This document shows positions 13,706 to 26,270 of a DNA stretch of 64,000 nucleotides, one piece after another. The position numbers were made by a program, and so were the translations under genes. The notes under the pieces were generated by a model. That model did no database searches. It was given only the letters and a program-made list of their open reading frames with translations, and was not told the DNA's origin. Within the stretch, counting starts at the first letter, position 1. The number at the start of each line of letters is the position of its first letter. Origin of the DNA: Adiantum capillus-veneris (taxonomy: Eukaryota > Streptophyta > Polypodiopsida > Polypodiales > Pteridaceae); the NCBI GenBank assembly GCA_014529385.2, contig CM043965.1, forward strand, positions 10,612,912 to 10,676,911. Reading direction: 5' to 3'.

Positions 13706-13928
13706 TGTTGGGATTAAAGCCCAAGTGGCCTCTTATGCGGATATGGCCGGCCGCCCGCCTAACTCACTTACCTCTAACTCTTTGTATATACTAACATATT
13801 CTTTGTGAATACTAAGGATTTGGGAGATAACCCTTCTAACAGATCTCTGCGTACTGTGTACTGTGTAAGCTCACTGTGTGTGTGTGTGAGAGAGAGAGAG
13901 TCGACCCACGCTCCGCTCCGCGACTTCA
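13706..13928 (+). repeat. 5' LTR of copia D
   Basis: 223 bp from TGTTGGGATT to GCGACTTCA. It contains a TATATA box at 13785-13790 and a GT/GA microsatellite near the end. Confidence 0.95.
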
Positions 13929-13930
13929 AT

Positions 13931-13942
13931 TGGTATCAGAGC
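13931..13942 (+). promoter_or_regulatory. Primer-binding site of copia D (initiator Met tRNA type)
   Basis: TGGTATCAGAGC, two bases after the 5' LTR, is the standard complement of the 3' end of the plant initiator methionine tRNA. Confidence 0.95.
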
Positions 13943-14995
13943 CTTGGTTCAGTGCGGATTTGCGCAATCGCGCGCGCGCGCACTTTTCCGGCAGATTCTG
14001 GATCCGGAGTTTGAAAATTCACACTCGGCGTTCCGGGAGCGTTTCCATCAGGTGACCTGCGGTTTTACCCCCCTTTCGAAGCCGTTTATGCCCTCAAAAT
14101 TTCGTTCTGAGCACTACAGCAGAAGATAGATTTCAGCCGCAAAGAAATCCGTCTTGTGTAGATTGGCAAGCAGGAGGTGGTCGACATCAATATCGACATC
14201 GACATACATCACTTATTCGTCTTCAGAGCATCATCTATAGACCAGGTACACATATATATCATCAGATATATATATTGCAGTCTGCATTGCTACTTCTTGT
14301 GCTTGCCAGGTTCCAGGGGAGGTGTGGCCATACGACGGCTTGACACCACTGGCATGTATTACAGATTGATGTACTGTGATTGTGGGTCTGCTAGTTGTGA
14401 GTCACGCTAGCAGACAGACCGCCGCAGCGGTCATAGGACAGTGATTGGTCTATTATAGGATGTATGCTAGTTCTGGGCAGTTTGCTGAGCCATCTGAGAG
14501 GGTCGTGTGTGAGGTTTTTTGAAGCCAAACACTGGGGGCTGGGTTACCCAGTGTGAGGTGGATTAGGTTGCTGGAGTTCCCCTCTACACGCATCCTCTTC
14601 GGCGACTTTTTTACCTTAGGATGTATGACTTTGTGTAGACACTGGATTGCATCTTATGCGTCAGGCCGTTGAGGCATTGTTCAGGGTTCAGTCTTGAGAC
14701 AGATACAGGTTCTGTCATCGCCCAGAGAGGAGACAGTGTATGCTTACAGGACAGCATATTACAGGGATTTTTTAGATTTGTCATTGGTCAGCTATTTATG
14801 ATTGTTTCTTGAGCTATCTTTTGGTTCCCAGAGCTCAGTTTACAGGGGAGACTCTGTCAAAAATTTTCAAAAATACTGACAGTTCCTGAGGAGAGGTGTT
14901 CAGCTTGTTGATTATAGCTTGTTTACTGTGTACAGAGGCCAGTTTACAGGGGAAACTCTGCCGGATTTTTCTCAGGAGTAAACACTTTGGCAGAT
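13943..14995 (+). other. Copia D leader
   Basis: About 1.05 kb between the primer-binding site and the gag start, unusually long next to the 223-bp LTRs. It has no convincing ORF, and a GC alternation (CGCGCGCGCG) near 13970. Confidence 0.6.
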
Positions 14996-17900
14996 ATGGC
15001 ATCTTCTCACAGTGAGACTCTTTACAACATAAAGAAGCTGGATGGCACAAACTTTCCATTCTGGAAGAAGCAGATTTGGCAGGTTTTGGTGCAGAAAAAA
15101 CAAGTGAAGCCACTGAAGCTCAAAGGGGAGAGACCAGAATTTATGGCTCAAGATGAGTGGGAAGAGCTTGACGAGTTAGCTTGTTCCACAATCATGCTGA
15201 CACTGGCAGAAAATGTTTACTTCAACGTAGCAGAAGAGACTACAGCGTATGGCGTATGGCAAAAGCTATGTGATATGTACGAGAAACAAAGTGCTGCTTC
15301 TCAGATTTACTGGCTCAAGAAATTGGTGGATTTGAAGATGAAGGAAGGGACAGCCATGTCAAATCATCTGAATGAATTTCACTCAATTTTCAGCCAGTTA
15401 ACAGCACAAGAGATAGTCTTTCCAGATTCAGTGAAGGCTATGTTTCTCTTAATCACTTTGCCAGACAGTTGGGATACTTTTCGTACAGCGTTAAGTAATT
15501 CTGTCGCGCCAGAAGGTCTTACAAGTGCCAATGTAGAAGGCAGCTTGCTCACAGAGGAAGTGAACAGGAAGAACATTGACAAAGGCAAAGGCAATAGTGC
15601 TTTGGTCGTTCGAGGGAGACAACAGTTTAAAGAGAAGAAGGGTAAGAAGGCACAAAACCGAAGTAAGTCTCGTGATTCGAAGTCAAAGGATGACATAGAA
15701 TGCTACCATTGTGGCAAGAAGGGTCACATGAAGCGAGACTGTACGAAGTGGAAACAAGAAAAAGGCAAAACAAAGAGTTCTGAGCAAGATGAAAAGAAGA
15801 GTTCAGTGAAGATTGAAGAGGTGAATGTCACAGGATCTGGTTCAGACAGTGATTCTGGTATAGCAGCTGGTGACATCTTCCTTACAAGCAATCTTGATTC
15901 TGTTTTCTTGACTGCAGAGGATGGACATGCTATGAGTGATTGGATTATCGACTCAGGGGCATCTTTACATGTTTCTCCGCACAAAGAGTGGTTTACATCA
16001 TATGTGGCTACTAAAGACTATGTCAGACTTGGCAATGAGCAGGTTTGTGACATACTTGGAGTGGGAGATGTGCAGTTGAAGTTTCAGAATGGCTCTTCTT
16101 TATGGCTCAAGAATGTCAGACATGTTCCAGCAATCCGAAAGAGCTTGATTAGTACAGGGAAGTTGGATGATGCGGGTTATGTGACAGTTTTTGGGAACAG
16201 CGCTTGGAAGATCTCCAAAGGTTCGATGACTGTAGCACATGGCAGCAAGTCAGGAACTCTGTACACTTTACATGTTTCAGAGGTTAAAAACCATGTAATT
16301 AATGTGATTGAGCAGCCAAGTGTGTCACTGTGGCATCGTAGGTTGGGACATATGTCAAAAAGAGGAATGGAAATACTTTCTCATTATGGTTATTTGCCTG
16401 GCTTTTCATTTCAAGATTTCGAGTTTTGTGAGCATTGTGTTTATGGTAAGCAAACACAGGAACCGCACAGATCAAAGAGGAATCGTAGGGACTAACGGTT
16501 AGCTCTTGTACACAGTGACCTATGCGGACCAATGCCTAGTTTGTCACTAGGGGGAGCAGCGTACTTTTGTACATTCATAGATGACTATTCTCGCAAAGTA
16601 TGGGTTTACTTCTTGAAGCACAAGGATGAGGTGCTCAAGGTCTTTAAGACATTCTTGCAGCTGGTGGAGAATCAGAGTGGTCAGAAGCTGAAGTGCTTGA
16701 GAACTGACAATGGTGGAGAGTACGTTTCCAAAGCTTTTCAAGACTTTTGTGAAGCAAAAGGGATTAAGCGGGAACTTACTGCACCATATAATCCTTCACA
16801 GAATGGGGTTGCAGAACGTATGAATAGGACCATACAAGAGAAGTTCAGAAGCATGTTGTCAAATGCTGAGTTGCCTGATGGATTTTGGGCGGAAGCAGTG
16901 GCTACAGCAGTCCATTTGATCAACAGGTCTCCTAGTAGGGTTCTGGATAAGAGTGCAGTGGCCGAGATGCTATGGACAGGCAAGGCACCTTCGTATAAGC
17001 ATCTCAGAGTCTTTGGTTGTGAAGCTTATAGCCATATTCCTAAGGAGTTCAGAAATAAGTTAGAACCAAAGAGCAAGAAGTGTATATTTCTTGGCTACGG
17101 AGAATCGGGCGAGATGGGTTACCGGCTTTGGGATCCTGAGTCCAGAAAGCTTATTCGTAGCAATGATGTGCATTTCAATGAAGCCAAGTTTCACGCTAAG
17201 CCAGAGAAGACAGAGGAGATCAGAAGAGTTGTCTTCAGGGAAGATGGACCTAGTGCTAGCACATCAAGACAGCATGGTCAGGCTCAGGAACAGCCTATAG
17301 TGGCTAGAGAGGCAGAATCAGTTGTGGTGAGACGTTCTGAGCGTGTCTCCAAACCACCTGATCGTTATGTGCCATCTCTAAATTATGTCATGCTCACAGA
17401 TTGCGGAGAACCATCTTGTTACAAGGAAGCATTACAAGTGGTTGACTCGAAAAAATGGCAGTTAGCCATGCAGTCAGAGATGACAGCTCTGCATAAAAAC
17501 CAGACATGGAAGTTGGTTAAATTACCACAGGGCAAAAAGGCTCTACCTTGTAAATGGGTTTACAGGTATAAGATCACCGCTCATGATAGTCAGCCAAAGT
17601 ACAAAGCAAGGCTTGTTGCCAAGGGCTTTAAGCAAGAACAAGGCATTGACTTTGATGAAGTCTTCTCTCCAGTGGTCAAGATGACTACATTGAGATGCTT
17701 TCTTGCATTGGTTGCTATATTGGATTTGGTGTTGCACCAAATGGATGTCAAGACAGCGTTCTTGCATGGTGATTTAGATGTGGAAATTTACATGCAGCAG
17801 CCAGAAGGGTTTGTTGAGAAAGGCATGGAACATTTGGTATGCCAGTTGTTAAAGAGTCTTTATGGCTTAAAACAATCACCGAGGGCATGGTACCATAAGT

Positions 17901-18961
17901 TCCACCAGTTTATGCTTTCTCAAGGCTACAAACGTAGTGAGTTCGATCACTGTCTATATACAAAGAAGGCTAAGGATGGCAGTTGGCTGATCCTTATTTT
18001 GTATGTGGATGACATGTTGATTGCTGGCAAACACTTGGAAGAAATTTCAGCTTTGAAGTCAAAGATGGCCAAATCGTTTGACATGAAAGACATGGGTGAG
18101 GCAAGTCATATACTTGGTATGCGCATTGAGAGAGACAGATCAAAGAAGTTGATTTGGTTATCTCAAACAGAGTATATTGACAAGGTTTTGCAACGTTTCA
18201 ATATGGAGAAGGGAAAGGCATTGAGTGTTCCATTGCCACCATATGTGAAACTTAGCAAACACGATTGTCCTGTGTCTGAGGAAGAAAAGGCTGAAATGGA
18301 TAAGATTCCATATGCGTCTGCAGTGGGTAGTTTGATGTATGCAATGATTTCTACACGTCCGGATATTGCATTTGCAGTGGGAGTGGTTAGCAGATATATG
18401 TCAAATCCCGGCAAGAAACATTGGGAGGCAGTGAAAGGTATCATGAGATACTTAAAACATACAAAGAGTATGCGCATATGCTATGGTAGTCAGGATTTGA
18501 GTGTCAGAGGATACACTGACTCAGATTATGCAGGAGACTTGGATAAGAGGAGATCTACATCAGGCTATGTCTTTACATTGGCTGGAGGTGCCATATCATG
18601 GCGATCTCGATTACAAGATTGTGTTACGCAGTCTACTACAGACGCTGAGTATGTTGCAGCAAATGAGGCATGCAAAGAAGCTATTTGGCTTGGTAGATTG
18701 GTTGCAGACTTGGGAATCAATGCAGATATGCCAGAGTTATATTGTGATAGTCAAAGTGCTATACAATTGGCAAAGAATCCAGTGTTCCATTCGAAGACTA
18801 AGCATATTGATGTGAAGTATCACTTCATTAGGGAAGTACTTGAAGACAAGCAGATACAACTGCTGAAGATCCACACCAAGGACAATCCTGTTGATCTACT
18901 CACAAAGGGACTTCCAGGAGAGGGCTTTGTGCATTGTCGTGAGTTATTGGGCATTGGATAG
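14996..18961 (+). pseudogene. Copia D gag-pol polyprotein, one in-frame stop
   Basis: One frame runs from ATG 14996 (or 14987) to TAG at 18959-18961, broken only by TAA at 16493-16495. In order: gag (KLDGTNFPFWKKQIW...); CCHC zinc knuckle CYHCGKKGHMKRDC at 15701; protease WIIDSGASLHV near 15943; GAG-pre-integrase LWHRRLGHMSK; then the stop; then integrase with catalytic residues in VHSDLCGPM (D at 16517-16519), RTDNGGEY and NGVAERMNR; RT with QMDVKTAFLHGDL and the YVDDM active site; RNase H with YTDSDYAGD and CDSQSAIQLA. The stop lies before the first integrase Asp, so a downstream ATG start (16532) would lose it. It is either a recent nonsense mutation (CAA to TAA would fit) or a readthrough site. 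All other key residues are intact. Confidence 0.92.
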
Positions 18962-19030
18962 ATGGCAGCCATGTACATCTTTGTACATTTATGTTCATAG
19001 ATTTACAGTTACTTAAAGTGCCACATTGGA

Positions 19031-19045
19031 CTTTAAGTGGGAGGT
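19031..19045 (+). promoter_or_regulatory. Polypurine tract of copia D
   Basis: CTTTAAGTGGGAGGT directly before the 3' LTR; the GTGGGAGG core is typical for copia elements. Confidence 0.85.
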
Positions 19046-19270
19046 TGTTGGGATTAAAGCCCAAGTGGCCTCTTATGCGGATATGGCCGGCCGCCCGCCT
19101 AACTCACTTACCTCTAACTCTTTGTATATACTAACATATTCTTTGTGAATACTAAGGATTTGGGAGATAACCCTTCTAACAGATCTCTGCGTACTGTGTA
19201 CTGTGTAAGCTCACTGTGTGTGTGTGTGTGAGAGAGAGAGAGTCGACCCACGCTCCGCTCCGCGACTTCA
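19046..19270 (+). repeat. 3' LTR of copia D
   Basis: 225 bp, identical to the 5' LTR by eye except for one extra GT unit and one-unit shifts in the GA run. Confidence 0.95.
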
Positions 19271-20691
19271 TTACTTGTGTAGGTTCTCAAAATGACTATC
19301 GATCTTCTTCTTCGTCTTCCCTTCTTTACGCCACCGCCGCCAAGGTTGATTATCGTGATGAAAATGGTAATTCCGTTGATGAGATCTCTTGATTTGTAGA
19401 GGTTAAGCATGGTACACATGCTGAATTTATGTATATATATAAGGGGTAAGATGGAATTGTACTTTGGAGATAATAGAGAGAGGCATAGAGATGGTGTATG
19501 TACATGTGGAGCTCATACGAGAGCTATGGAAGTAAGTGGGGAGGTTAATGGTGAAGAAGGTGAGAGAAACCATTGAAGGTGCAGGTTTGAGTGAGGGATT
19601 GAGAGGAATGTGTGTGTATGTGTGTGTGTAGAAGTGTGGAAAGAGGTGAGAGAAGACTATGGGCTACTTGTGAGAAAAGTGGGCAGACTGGGGTCCACTC
19701 AAAAAATCATAGCTCACCAGTGGTTACTCCAAAAATCATGAAAAAATTTGAGGTGATTATTCAAAGCATGGGCTACATTTTCTCTTTTGACCACAGCTCC
19801 AAATTCAGAGTGGAGATAGGTGCCAAAAGTTTCACCAAAAAGCCTGTTTTTATGCCTGCAAAAGTCTTTTAGTGGCCCCCTTCTTTGTTGAATTTGTACA
19901 ATGCATCCAAGAGTGAGCCCCTCCTTTGTCATATTATAATACAAAGCATTCAAGTTGCCCTTGACCCATACATGGAGGAGGATTATTGGTGAATAAAGAA
20001 ATATATACATGGTGGGACTAGTGTATGGACTATTCATGGACTTTAGCTCAATGAGCACATGGTGTTAGAATAATGAGTAAAAATAATAATAAAAATATGG
20101 AGGAGTTATGGATATGAAAAGATATTGGAATCATATGATATGATCCCTCTTTGAATTATTTTGGGTGAAAGAGGAAAAGGTATGCAAGTAAATAATATAA
20201 TAAACGTGACCAATGAGTAGAAATCAATTTTTTGTTTTCATGAGGGTGAGGGTGAAAATGTGAGAGTGATTTGTATAAAGGAAAAATATAAAGTTAGAGT
20301 ATGTACATATTGACAAAAAATATACTTATGGTGTAAGAGGATGAAAGAAGGTGTACATAGGTTTAATAAAACACACACCTAAGTAGAAATATTTAAATAA
20401 AATACCAAAATAATTATAAAAAATCCCTATATTTAGGCCATATATACAATGAAATATTTACACACAAAGAGACCATAATATACTTTTATTTTTTTATTTT
20501 TTTATTTTTTTGGCTCAACTAGCCCAGTGACTAGCTAATTGAGGGTTTTTTAAGAAAATATGGGAAAAGTCCCCTAACTCACACACGCCTATGTACAATG
20601 AAAAGGTAAGAATAGCCACAATGTTTAGGTGATTTTGGTAGGGTGGGATAACTCACTATGGCAATTACGGAGAGCCGAAAAATGGCTATCA

Positions 20692-20706
20692 TTAGCCCTC
20701 CCCCAA
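20692..20706 (-). promoter_or_regulatory. Polypurine tract of gypsy B
   Basis: On the minus strand, TTGGGGGAGGGCTAA abuts the 3' LTR start TGATAGCC. Confidence 0.7.
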
Positions 20707-20719
20707 GATGATGGTATAT

Positions 20720-23700
20720 TCATGTACCATCATAGAGCATCTTTTCCAAAGAGAGTGCTTCAGAGTCCTTGACGAGATCTTCAATTTTTGGCCCCTCAGA
20801 ATTTTGGCTGGAGTTACAATCATGCTTCATGTAACAATACTTACATGAGAGAGCGGCCCCTTGACAGATCTTTGGTAGATCCTTTGGTAGAAGGCAACTC
20901 AAATAGGGCTTCAAACGATACCCGTTTACCTTCCTGGAGTGCTCTTTACCATTCAAGTTCATAAGCTGATAGTAACTTGAATTGAAATCCTTCTTGACTA
21001 TGTATGGCCCTTGCCATCTAGTTTCAAACTTGGCATCAAAACGATTGTCATACCTTAGCACAAGCTCTCCTTCCTTGATGCCTTTGTCCTTCAATTTCTT
21101 GTCGAGCTTTTCTTTCGCTTGTGTGGCTTTCCTCTTGTAACACTTGTAAGCTGCTTCTCTTTTCCACTCAAGCTCCACTAATATAAGAAGTCGATCCATC
21201 CATACCTCTTGATCATCTTGTGCACCTTTGCCATGAAGCCGCATTGTTGGAATGTTGAGCTCGATAGGTTGCAAAGCCTCTTGACCATAGACCAAGTGAA
21301 ATGGTGTGAACTCCGTGGCTTCCCTATATGTGGTTCGATATGCCCACAAGGCACCATCCAAGAAGTCATCCCATAATTTTGTCTTGTTTTGCACCATCTT
21401 TCTAATGATTCCTGCAATGACACGATTAGCCTTCTCCACCAAACCATTTGACTGTGGGTAGTATGGAGTGCTATGAAGATGTAGAATGTGAAGCTCTTCA
21501 CAAACTTCTGTGAGTAAACCCTTCTTGAACCCCGGACCATTATCCGAAACAATCTCTAGAGGTGTGCCAAATCTACAACAAATATTAGTGTAGACAAACC
21601 TGCTCACTGTTTTCCCATTTACCCTTGCCACACTTTGAGCCTCTACCCACCTAGTCATGTAGTCCACAGCCACTAGAATATAGAGTTTACCATTCTTTGT
21701 TCTAGGAAGAGGACCCATAGCATCAATGCCCCATTTTTCAAAGGGTCCATTTGCAAGCACTATTTGCCTCGGGCCATGCACCAACCTTCTATTTCCATTT
21801 ATCTGACAATTGTGACAGCTTTTACACCAATGTTGAACATCCACATGCAAGCTTGGCCAAACATACCCCGCAAGCAAAATCTTCTTCACAGTTAATTCTT
21901 GGGCAAAATGACCACCACATGCCTCTTCATGCAAACCTTTTAGAATGGCTAGAATTTCGTCGATAGTCGGTACTCTTTTGCACACTTGATCCTTCCCTCT
22001 TTGATAGAGGGAGCCTTCTAGGAAGAGATAGAAACTTGCCTTCTTCATGAGTCTCCTTTTCTGAGCTTTAGTGAAGTCTTGTGGAAACTTGCCCTCCAAA
22101 ATGTAGCCAATAATGGGAGCCAATGACTCCAATCCCTCGTATCTCGATTGCTTGACAGCTGCTCCCACCATGATGACCTGCACTTCTTTCTCGACACATG
22201 TAACTGCTTGTTGTGCAAGTAAATCGGCATCTTCATTTTGTTTCCTAGGAATATGATATAGTTGCACTTCTTCAAACTGATTAAACATCCTACGAATGGC
22301 ATGAAATTTTGTCCTTAAGCTTTCATTCTTGCATGCCCAAATGCCTAAAATTTGTTTAACAATGAGAAGTGCATCTCCTTTTACCATGAGACGTTGTATC
22401 CCTTGGCCAATGCACATCTTCAAACCATGAAGTAGTGTGTCGTATTATGCTTCATTGTTGCTAGTTGAACCTGGTAGATTGACCTTCTCTTTCATGACTA
22501 CCTCCCCACTTGGGTTGAGCAACACTAGTCCTCCCCCTGCTTTCCCGGTGGCTCATCGAAAAGCTCCATCAAAGAACAAGGTAAAAGCATTAGGAATACT
22601 TTTTGGTGGTGGCAATGGTAGGGTCTTTACTTGAGGCACCTTAATTTCCTTCTCATGTACCCTATAAGTGAGAATCCTTGCCAATTGTGCATGCACACTA
22701 TCTTCTACCTTGAAAGAGTATTGGAACTCTTGCAACTCCATAATCCACTTTGAGATCCTAGTACTAAGATTCATTTGAGATGACACTCAAGGGAACAAAT
22801 TTTTTGCAGTGAGGATTACAAAAGGTTTTGGTAGCAGGTAGGATCTAAACTTTCTCACCGCAAACATGAGAGAAAGCATCATGAGTTCTGCTTCTGTGTA
22901 GCTTCTCTCCAAGGCATTCATGACCCTACTAGCAAAGTAGATGGGTCGCATCCTGGTACTGTGGGGATCTTGTTGTAATAAAACTACACCAATTGTTTCC
23001 TTCCCAACACTAGAGCTAACAAAGAATGTGTACTCCCAACAAGGAGGCATGAGTGTTGGTAGCTCTGACAAAATGACTTTAATGTTACAAAAGTACTCTT
23101 CAAGCTCATTAGACCATGCAAATTCTACTTGTTGTGTCAACTTTTGCAAAGGGTGAAGTAACTCTGAGGCTAAGTGAATGAAGCATGACATATAATTCAC
23201 CTTTTGAATGAATGAGATGACATCCTTAAGACTCTTTGGTGATTGTAGCTCAATGAGAGCTTTTGCCTTTGCTGGATCCACCTCAATACCTTTATAGGAA
23301 ACCTTGTGACCAAGCAAGATCACTTCATCCTCACCTATGTGACACTTGTCGGGGTTGAGCTGACCTCCCATGTCATAGAGCTTCTTTAAACCTTCTTCTA
23401 CCCTTTGTAGATGCAATGATTTTGAGCTATAAATGCAAAAATCATCAATGAACACCCTAATTGACTTTCCAAAGAATGCTTGAAACACCATGTTCATGAA
23501 ACGTTTGAATGTTGTAGGAGCATTTGTCAGACCAAATGGCATGACTCTAAAAGCATAACAACCCCAAGGAGTGATAAAGGTTGTTTTCAATTGATCTTCC
23601 AATGCGATACCTATTTGAAAGTAACCTGAGTAGCCATCACACACAGTGTACTTCTCATGAATAGCTACCTCATTTAGTATCTCATCTTGAAATGGGAGGG

Positions 23701-25165
23701 AAAAGTGATCTCTTTTTGTTGCCTCATTGAGTGGACGGTAATCCACACACACCCTCCACTTGCTGTTCTTCTTAGGAGTGACAACAACGGGAGAGACCCA
23801 CTCCGAATTCTCCACTGGATAAATGAAACTTGTTGCTAGAAGCTTTCTTACCTCCTTGAGTAAAGCCTGCTCCTTGATGACTCCTAGCCTTCGTAGCTTC
23901 TGAGTCTTAGGTGTGGCCTCTGGCTTCAACTCAAATTTGTGTTGAACAGCATCTACTCCACGCACATCGGTGTAGTCTTTAGCAAAAAGCCTAGGAAATT
24001 TCCTTAGCACACATTTGAACTCCTCTCTTTCGTCCTTTGTAAGTGTTGTAGACAACATACCTTCTAACATTCCTTCATCTTGGACATTTTGGTTCTCTTG
24101 GGAACCTACCTCTTCCAAACCTGGGCAAGAGGTCTCTTGGTTGTTTGGATTAAACCTTACCCCCATGACTTCAATGAAAGACTCCTCTTCAGTAATGTTG
24201 CCGCTAATTTCTCCTTCTGAAGTGCTATCGGTCAAGCCTTCCTCCGTCTCACTTTGAGATGATTCTTCATGGAGCTCCTCTTGGCGTTGCTCCTTCATGT
24301 CAAAGACAACCTTCTTATGATTGTCATTCCTGCAAATTAGCTTTCCACTCTCCCAATCCTGCAAAGCTCGCATTTTCATTAGCCATGGTCTTCCTAGGAT
24401 AAATGGATAACCACTTCCCTTGGTCGACATAACATAAAAATCCACCGCCTTCTTAATGCCAAAGGCCTCTACAAAGACATTTTTACAAATTCCTACACAC
24501 CTAGCCTTGCTATTGTTTGCCATCTTGACTTTGATTTCAGGTGTCTCATGGATGTGCATGCCTAATCTTTGCATGAGTCCTTCTGTCATGATGCAAATTT
24601 GTGCACCCCCATCCACTAGACCTTTCCTAACCAATCTCCCTTTTATGTAACAATCTAGCACAGGTGTAATGTCCTCATTCATTTCAGCTTGTGCAATTTT
24701 TACAACAGGCACACTCTCTTTTACCTTTCTCCTAGTGCTAACTGCCCTTGTTAAATCCCTCCTAACTTGTGGACATAATGCAAGAAATTGAGGCCATGAG
24801 ATATCAGGACCCTTACCTCTCATGTCTTCCAACAGGTTGTATGGAGCCATACCATGTCCAAGAGGCAAGTCTTGGAGGTTGATACGATGTCGAGTCCTCT
24901 TGGTTTCCTTGGTCTCCTTTGCCTTCTTTTCTCGTCCATGGTCACTTTGTGATGTAACCCCTTATTTCTCCTTACCTTTTCCTCGGCCACGCTTAATGCC
25001 ATTTGCTTCCATGTCAACCTCTCTTGAATTTTTCACCTCTACCACATGCACATTTGGGTCTGGCAAAGGTGGAACTCCTTCCACTCCTTGTGGAGGTGGT
25101 CTTGCTCCATTTGGCCTTTGTAGAAGTCGTGGTTGTTGACTAGTTCCTTCACCTACATTCATCAC
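20720..25165 (-). pseudogene. Gypsy B protease - RT - RNase H - second RNase H - integrase, four nonsense codons
   Basis: The frame is the same as gag. It includes a proline-rich linker; retropepsin with VDGGAQI and FILGRPW; RT with WRVCVDYRPLN, TTFITPWGCYAF and the active site FIDDFCIYS; gypsy RNase H (RSYTEAELMMLSLMFAVRKF); a second RNase H of archaeal type (FFDGAFR, a once-intact NNEA-E-Y motif, KGDALLIVKQ); integrase with an HHCC finger (HEEACGGHF...CKSCHNCQ) and catalytic residues in WGIDAMGPL, VSDNGPGF and LVEKAN; then a C-terminal domain without a chromodomain. Stops lie at 24962-24964 (TAA), 22787-22789 (TGA where W is expected), 22553-22555 (TGA) and 22445-22447 (TAA where E is expected). 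No frameshift was seen. The two RNase H domains place it near the Tat lineage. Confidence 0.88.
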
Positions 25166-26005
25166 TCAGTAATTCAAGTTAGGTCTCCCTGGCTCCCCAC
25201 GGGGCCAAGGACAATTATGCATCCCATGTACAGACTCTCCGCAATTCCAACATTGTAAGACTCTCCTAGGTCGTGGATCTCGCTCTTCAGACTTCTTTGC
25301 TTGTCCTTTTGGACCTACAGCTTGTGCAAGGTGAATTGACAGGCTGCTTAAAGATTCATTTAACTTCTCAATCACTTCCGCTGTTACCTCATGAATCTCC
25401 CTAGGTGTTGATGCTTGTGACTTACCTTTGGGCCTAAGACCTTCTATTGGAACCTCCCCCCTTAAGCACTTGAGTTTCCTATATTTCTCAGCAGCCCTAG
25501 TTTCAACTGCGTCAAAGGTAGCAGGTGCACCCGCCTCAACTTTTACCTTAAGGTCAGGAAAGAGTCCAGCTATGAACCTCTCCTTCTTGAGAAATTCTGC
25601 ACCATCACCAGGGTTAGCAACATTTCTCACCCATACAGCCCAAAGACGTAGAAACTCTTGCTTGTACAAGTAGTAGTCATCTAAGTCTTTTTGCTTATAA
25701 GAAACAATGTCTTGCCATAGTTTTTGAGTGTTTTGGGGATCAAAGAAGTATTTCTTGAAACGATTCAACACTTCCGTGTAATTCCTCTTAACTTCCTCAG
25801 GCAAAGAGTCAAACCAACTGCTAGCATCTTTCTTAAGGACTAACTCAAACATTTCTACACGTTCCTGATCAGTTACTATCCTCTTGATACGGCAAGACAT
25901 TTTGAAATTTGCTAAAAATAATTCTGCATCCTCCCCAGGCTCTCCAAAGAACAAGGGGTAACCACTCATTTGCCTAGTTGTATCCATGTTGCTGGTTTTA
26001 CTCAA
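25166..26005 (-). CDS. Gypsy B gag
   Basis: 279 codons from ATG 26005 (an alternative ATG at 25987) to TGA at 25166-25168. It has a Retrotrans_gag-like capsid region (residues about 15-180; DASSWFDSLPEEVKRNYTEVLNRFKKYF and ERFIAGLFPDLK) and a CCHC knuckle CWNCGESVHGMHNC near residue 256. In the intact element the stop is probably a sense codon, because the downstream linker and protease follow in the same frame at once (GTG ATG AAT...). Gag forms the virus-like particle and packages element RNA. Confidence 0.85.
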   Translation of the reverse strand: MSKTSNMDTTRQMSGYPLFFGEPGEDAELFLANFKMSCRIKRIVTDQERVEMFELVLKKDASSWFDSLPEEVKRNYTEVLNRFKKYFFDPQNTQKLWQDIVSYKQKDLDDYYLYKQEFLRLWAVWVRNVANPGDGAEFLKKERFIAGLFPDLKVKVEAGAPATFDAVETRAAEKYRKLKCLRGEVPIEGLRPKGKSQASTPREIHEVTAEVIEKLNESLSSLSIHLAQAVGPKGQAKKSEERDPRPRRVLQCWNCGESVHGMHNCPWPRGEPGRPNLNY

Positions 26006-26043
26006 AAATTTCTTTTTCTTTTTTTATTTTTTGTGTTGCTAAA

Positions 26044-26262
26044 TCAAATTTCAAAGTAGAATGAAATATAAACGTCAAAGCTTAGATCATAGCGAATCAA
26101 TGGCAAAATGAACGGATTGACTGAGGCATTGATAGCCGCTACTTGCCTAGGTTCAAACATACGACGGAAAACACGTTGAAATTGTAACTTTGTGCCAACT
26201 ATTACATGCACGTCTTGTCTAGCCAAAGGAATGAATGTACGATACAAGTCCTCTTGATTCAT
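26044..26262 (-). CDS. Small ORF 2 upstream of gag (gypsy B)
   Basis: A 72-codon ORF, 8 bp downstream of small ORF 1 and just before gag. It appears to be a diverged duplicate of its neighbour: the pattern K-[x]-F-Q-[x]-V-F, then P-[x]-ILPL-[I/V]-[R/D]-Y, then SFDVYIS parallels KIFFQQRIVF...IILPLVDYNVSFDVHVF. No known domain is visible. Confidence 0.45.
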   Translation of the reverse strand: MNQEDLYRTFIPLARQDVHVIVGTKLQFQRVFRRMFEPRQVAAINASVNPFILPLIRYDLSFDVYISFYFEI

Positions 26263-26270
26263 TACCCTAG

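Larger units (their letters stand above)
13706..19270 (+). mobile_element. Copia D: complete, young Tnt1-like (Tork-type) retrotransposon
   Basis: A 5.57-kb element with LTRs at 13706-13928 and 19046-19270, flanked by the perfect 5-bp duplication TTACT (13701-13705 and 19271-19275). It has a tRNA-iMet-type primer site, gag-pol in one frame with a single stop, and a polypurine tract. By eye the two LTRs differ only in the lengths of their GT and GA runs, so the insertion is recent. It sits in the left LTR of gypsy B. Confidence 0.95.
12438..20691 (-). repeat. 3' LTR of gypsy B, split by copia D
   Basis: The two parts, 12438-13705 and 19276-20691, join to about 2.68 kb and match 26585-29220. 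A TATAAATA box lies on the minus strand at 13275-13282, and a (GA)n run at 13457-13502 is longer than in the other LTR. Differences include a short replaced segment near 19790-19825. Confidence 0.88.

Noticed and set aside
15379-15696. Minus-strand ORFs within copia D
   Set aside because: Antisense shadows of gag-pol.
16532-18961. A separate pol gene starting at ATG 16532
   Set aside because: The first integrase catalytic Asp lies upstream at 16517 in the same frame, so this is the rest of one polyprotein interrupted by a stop.
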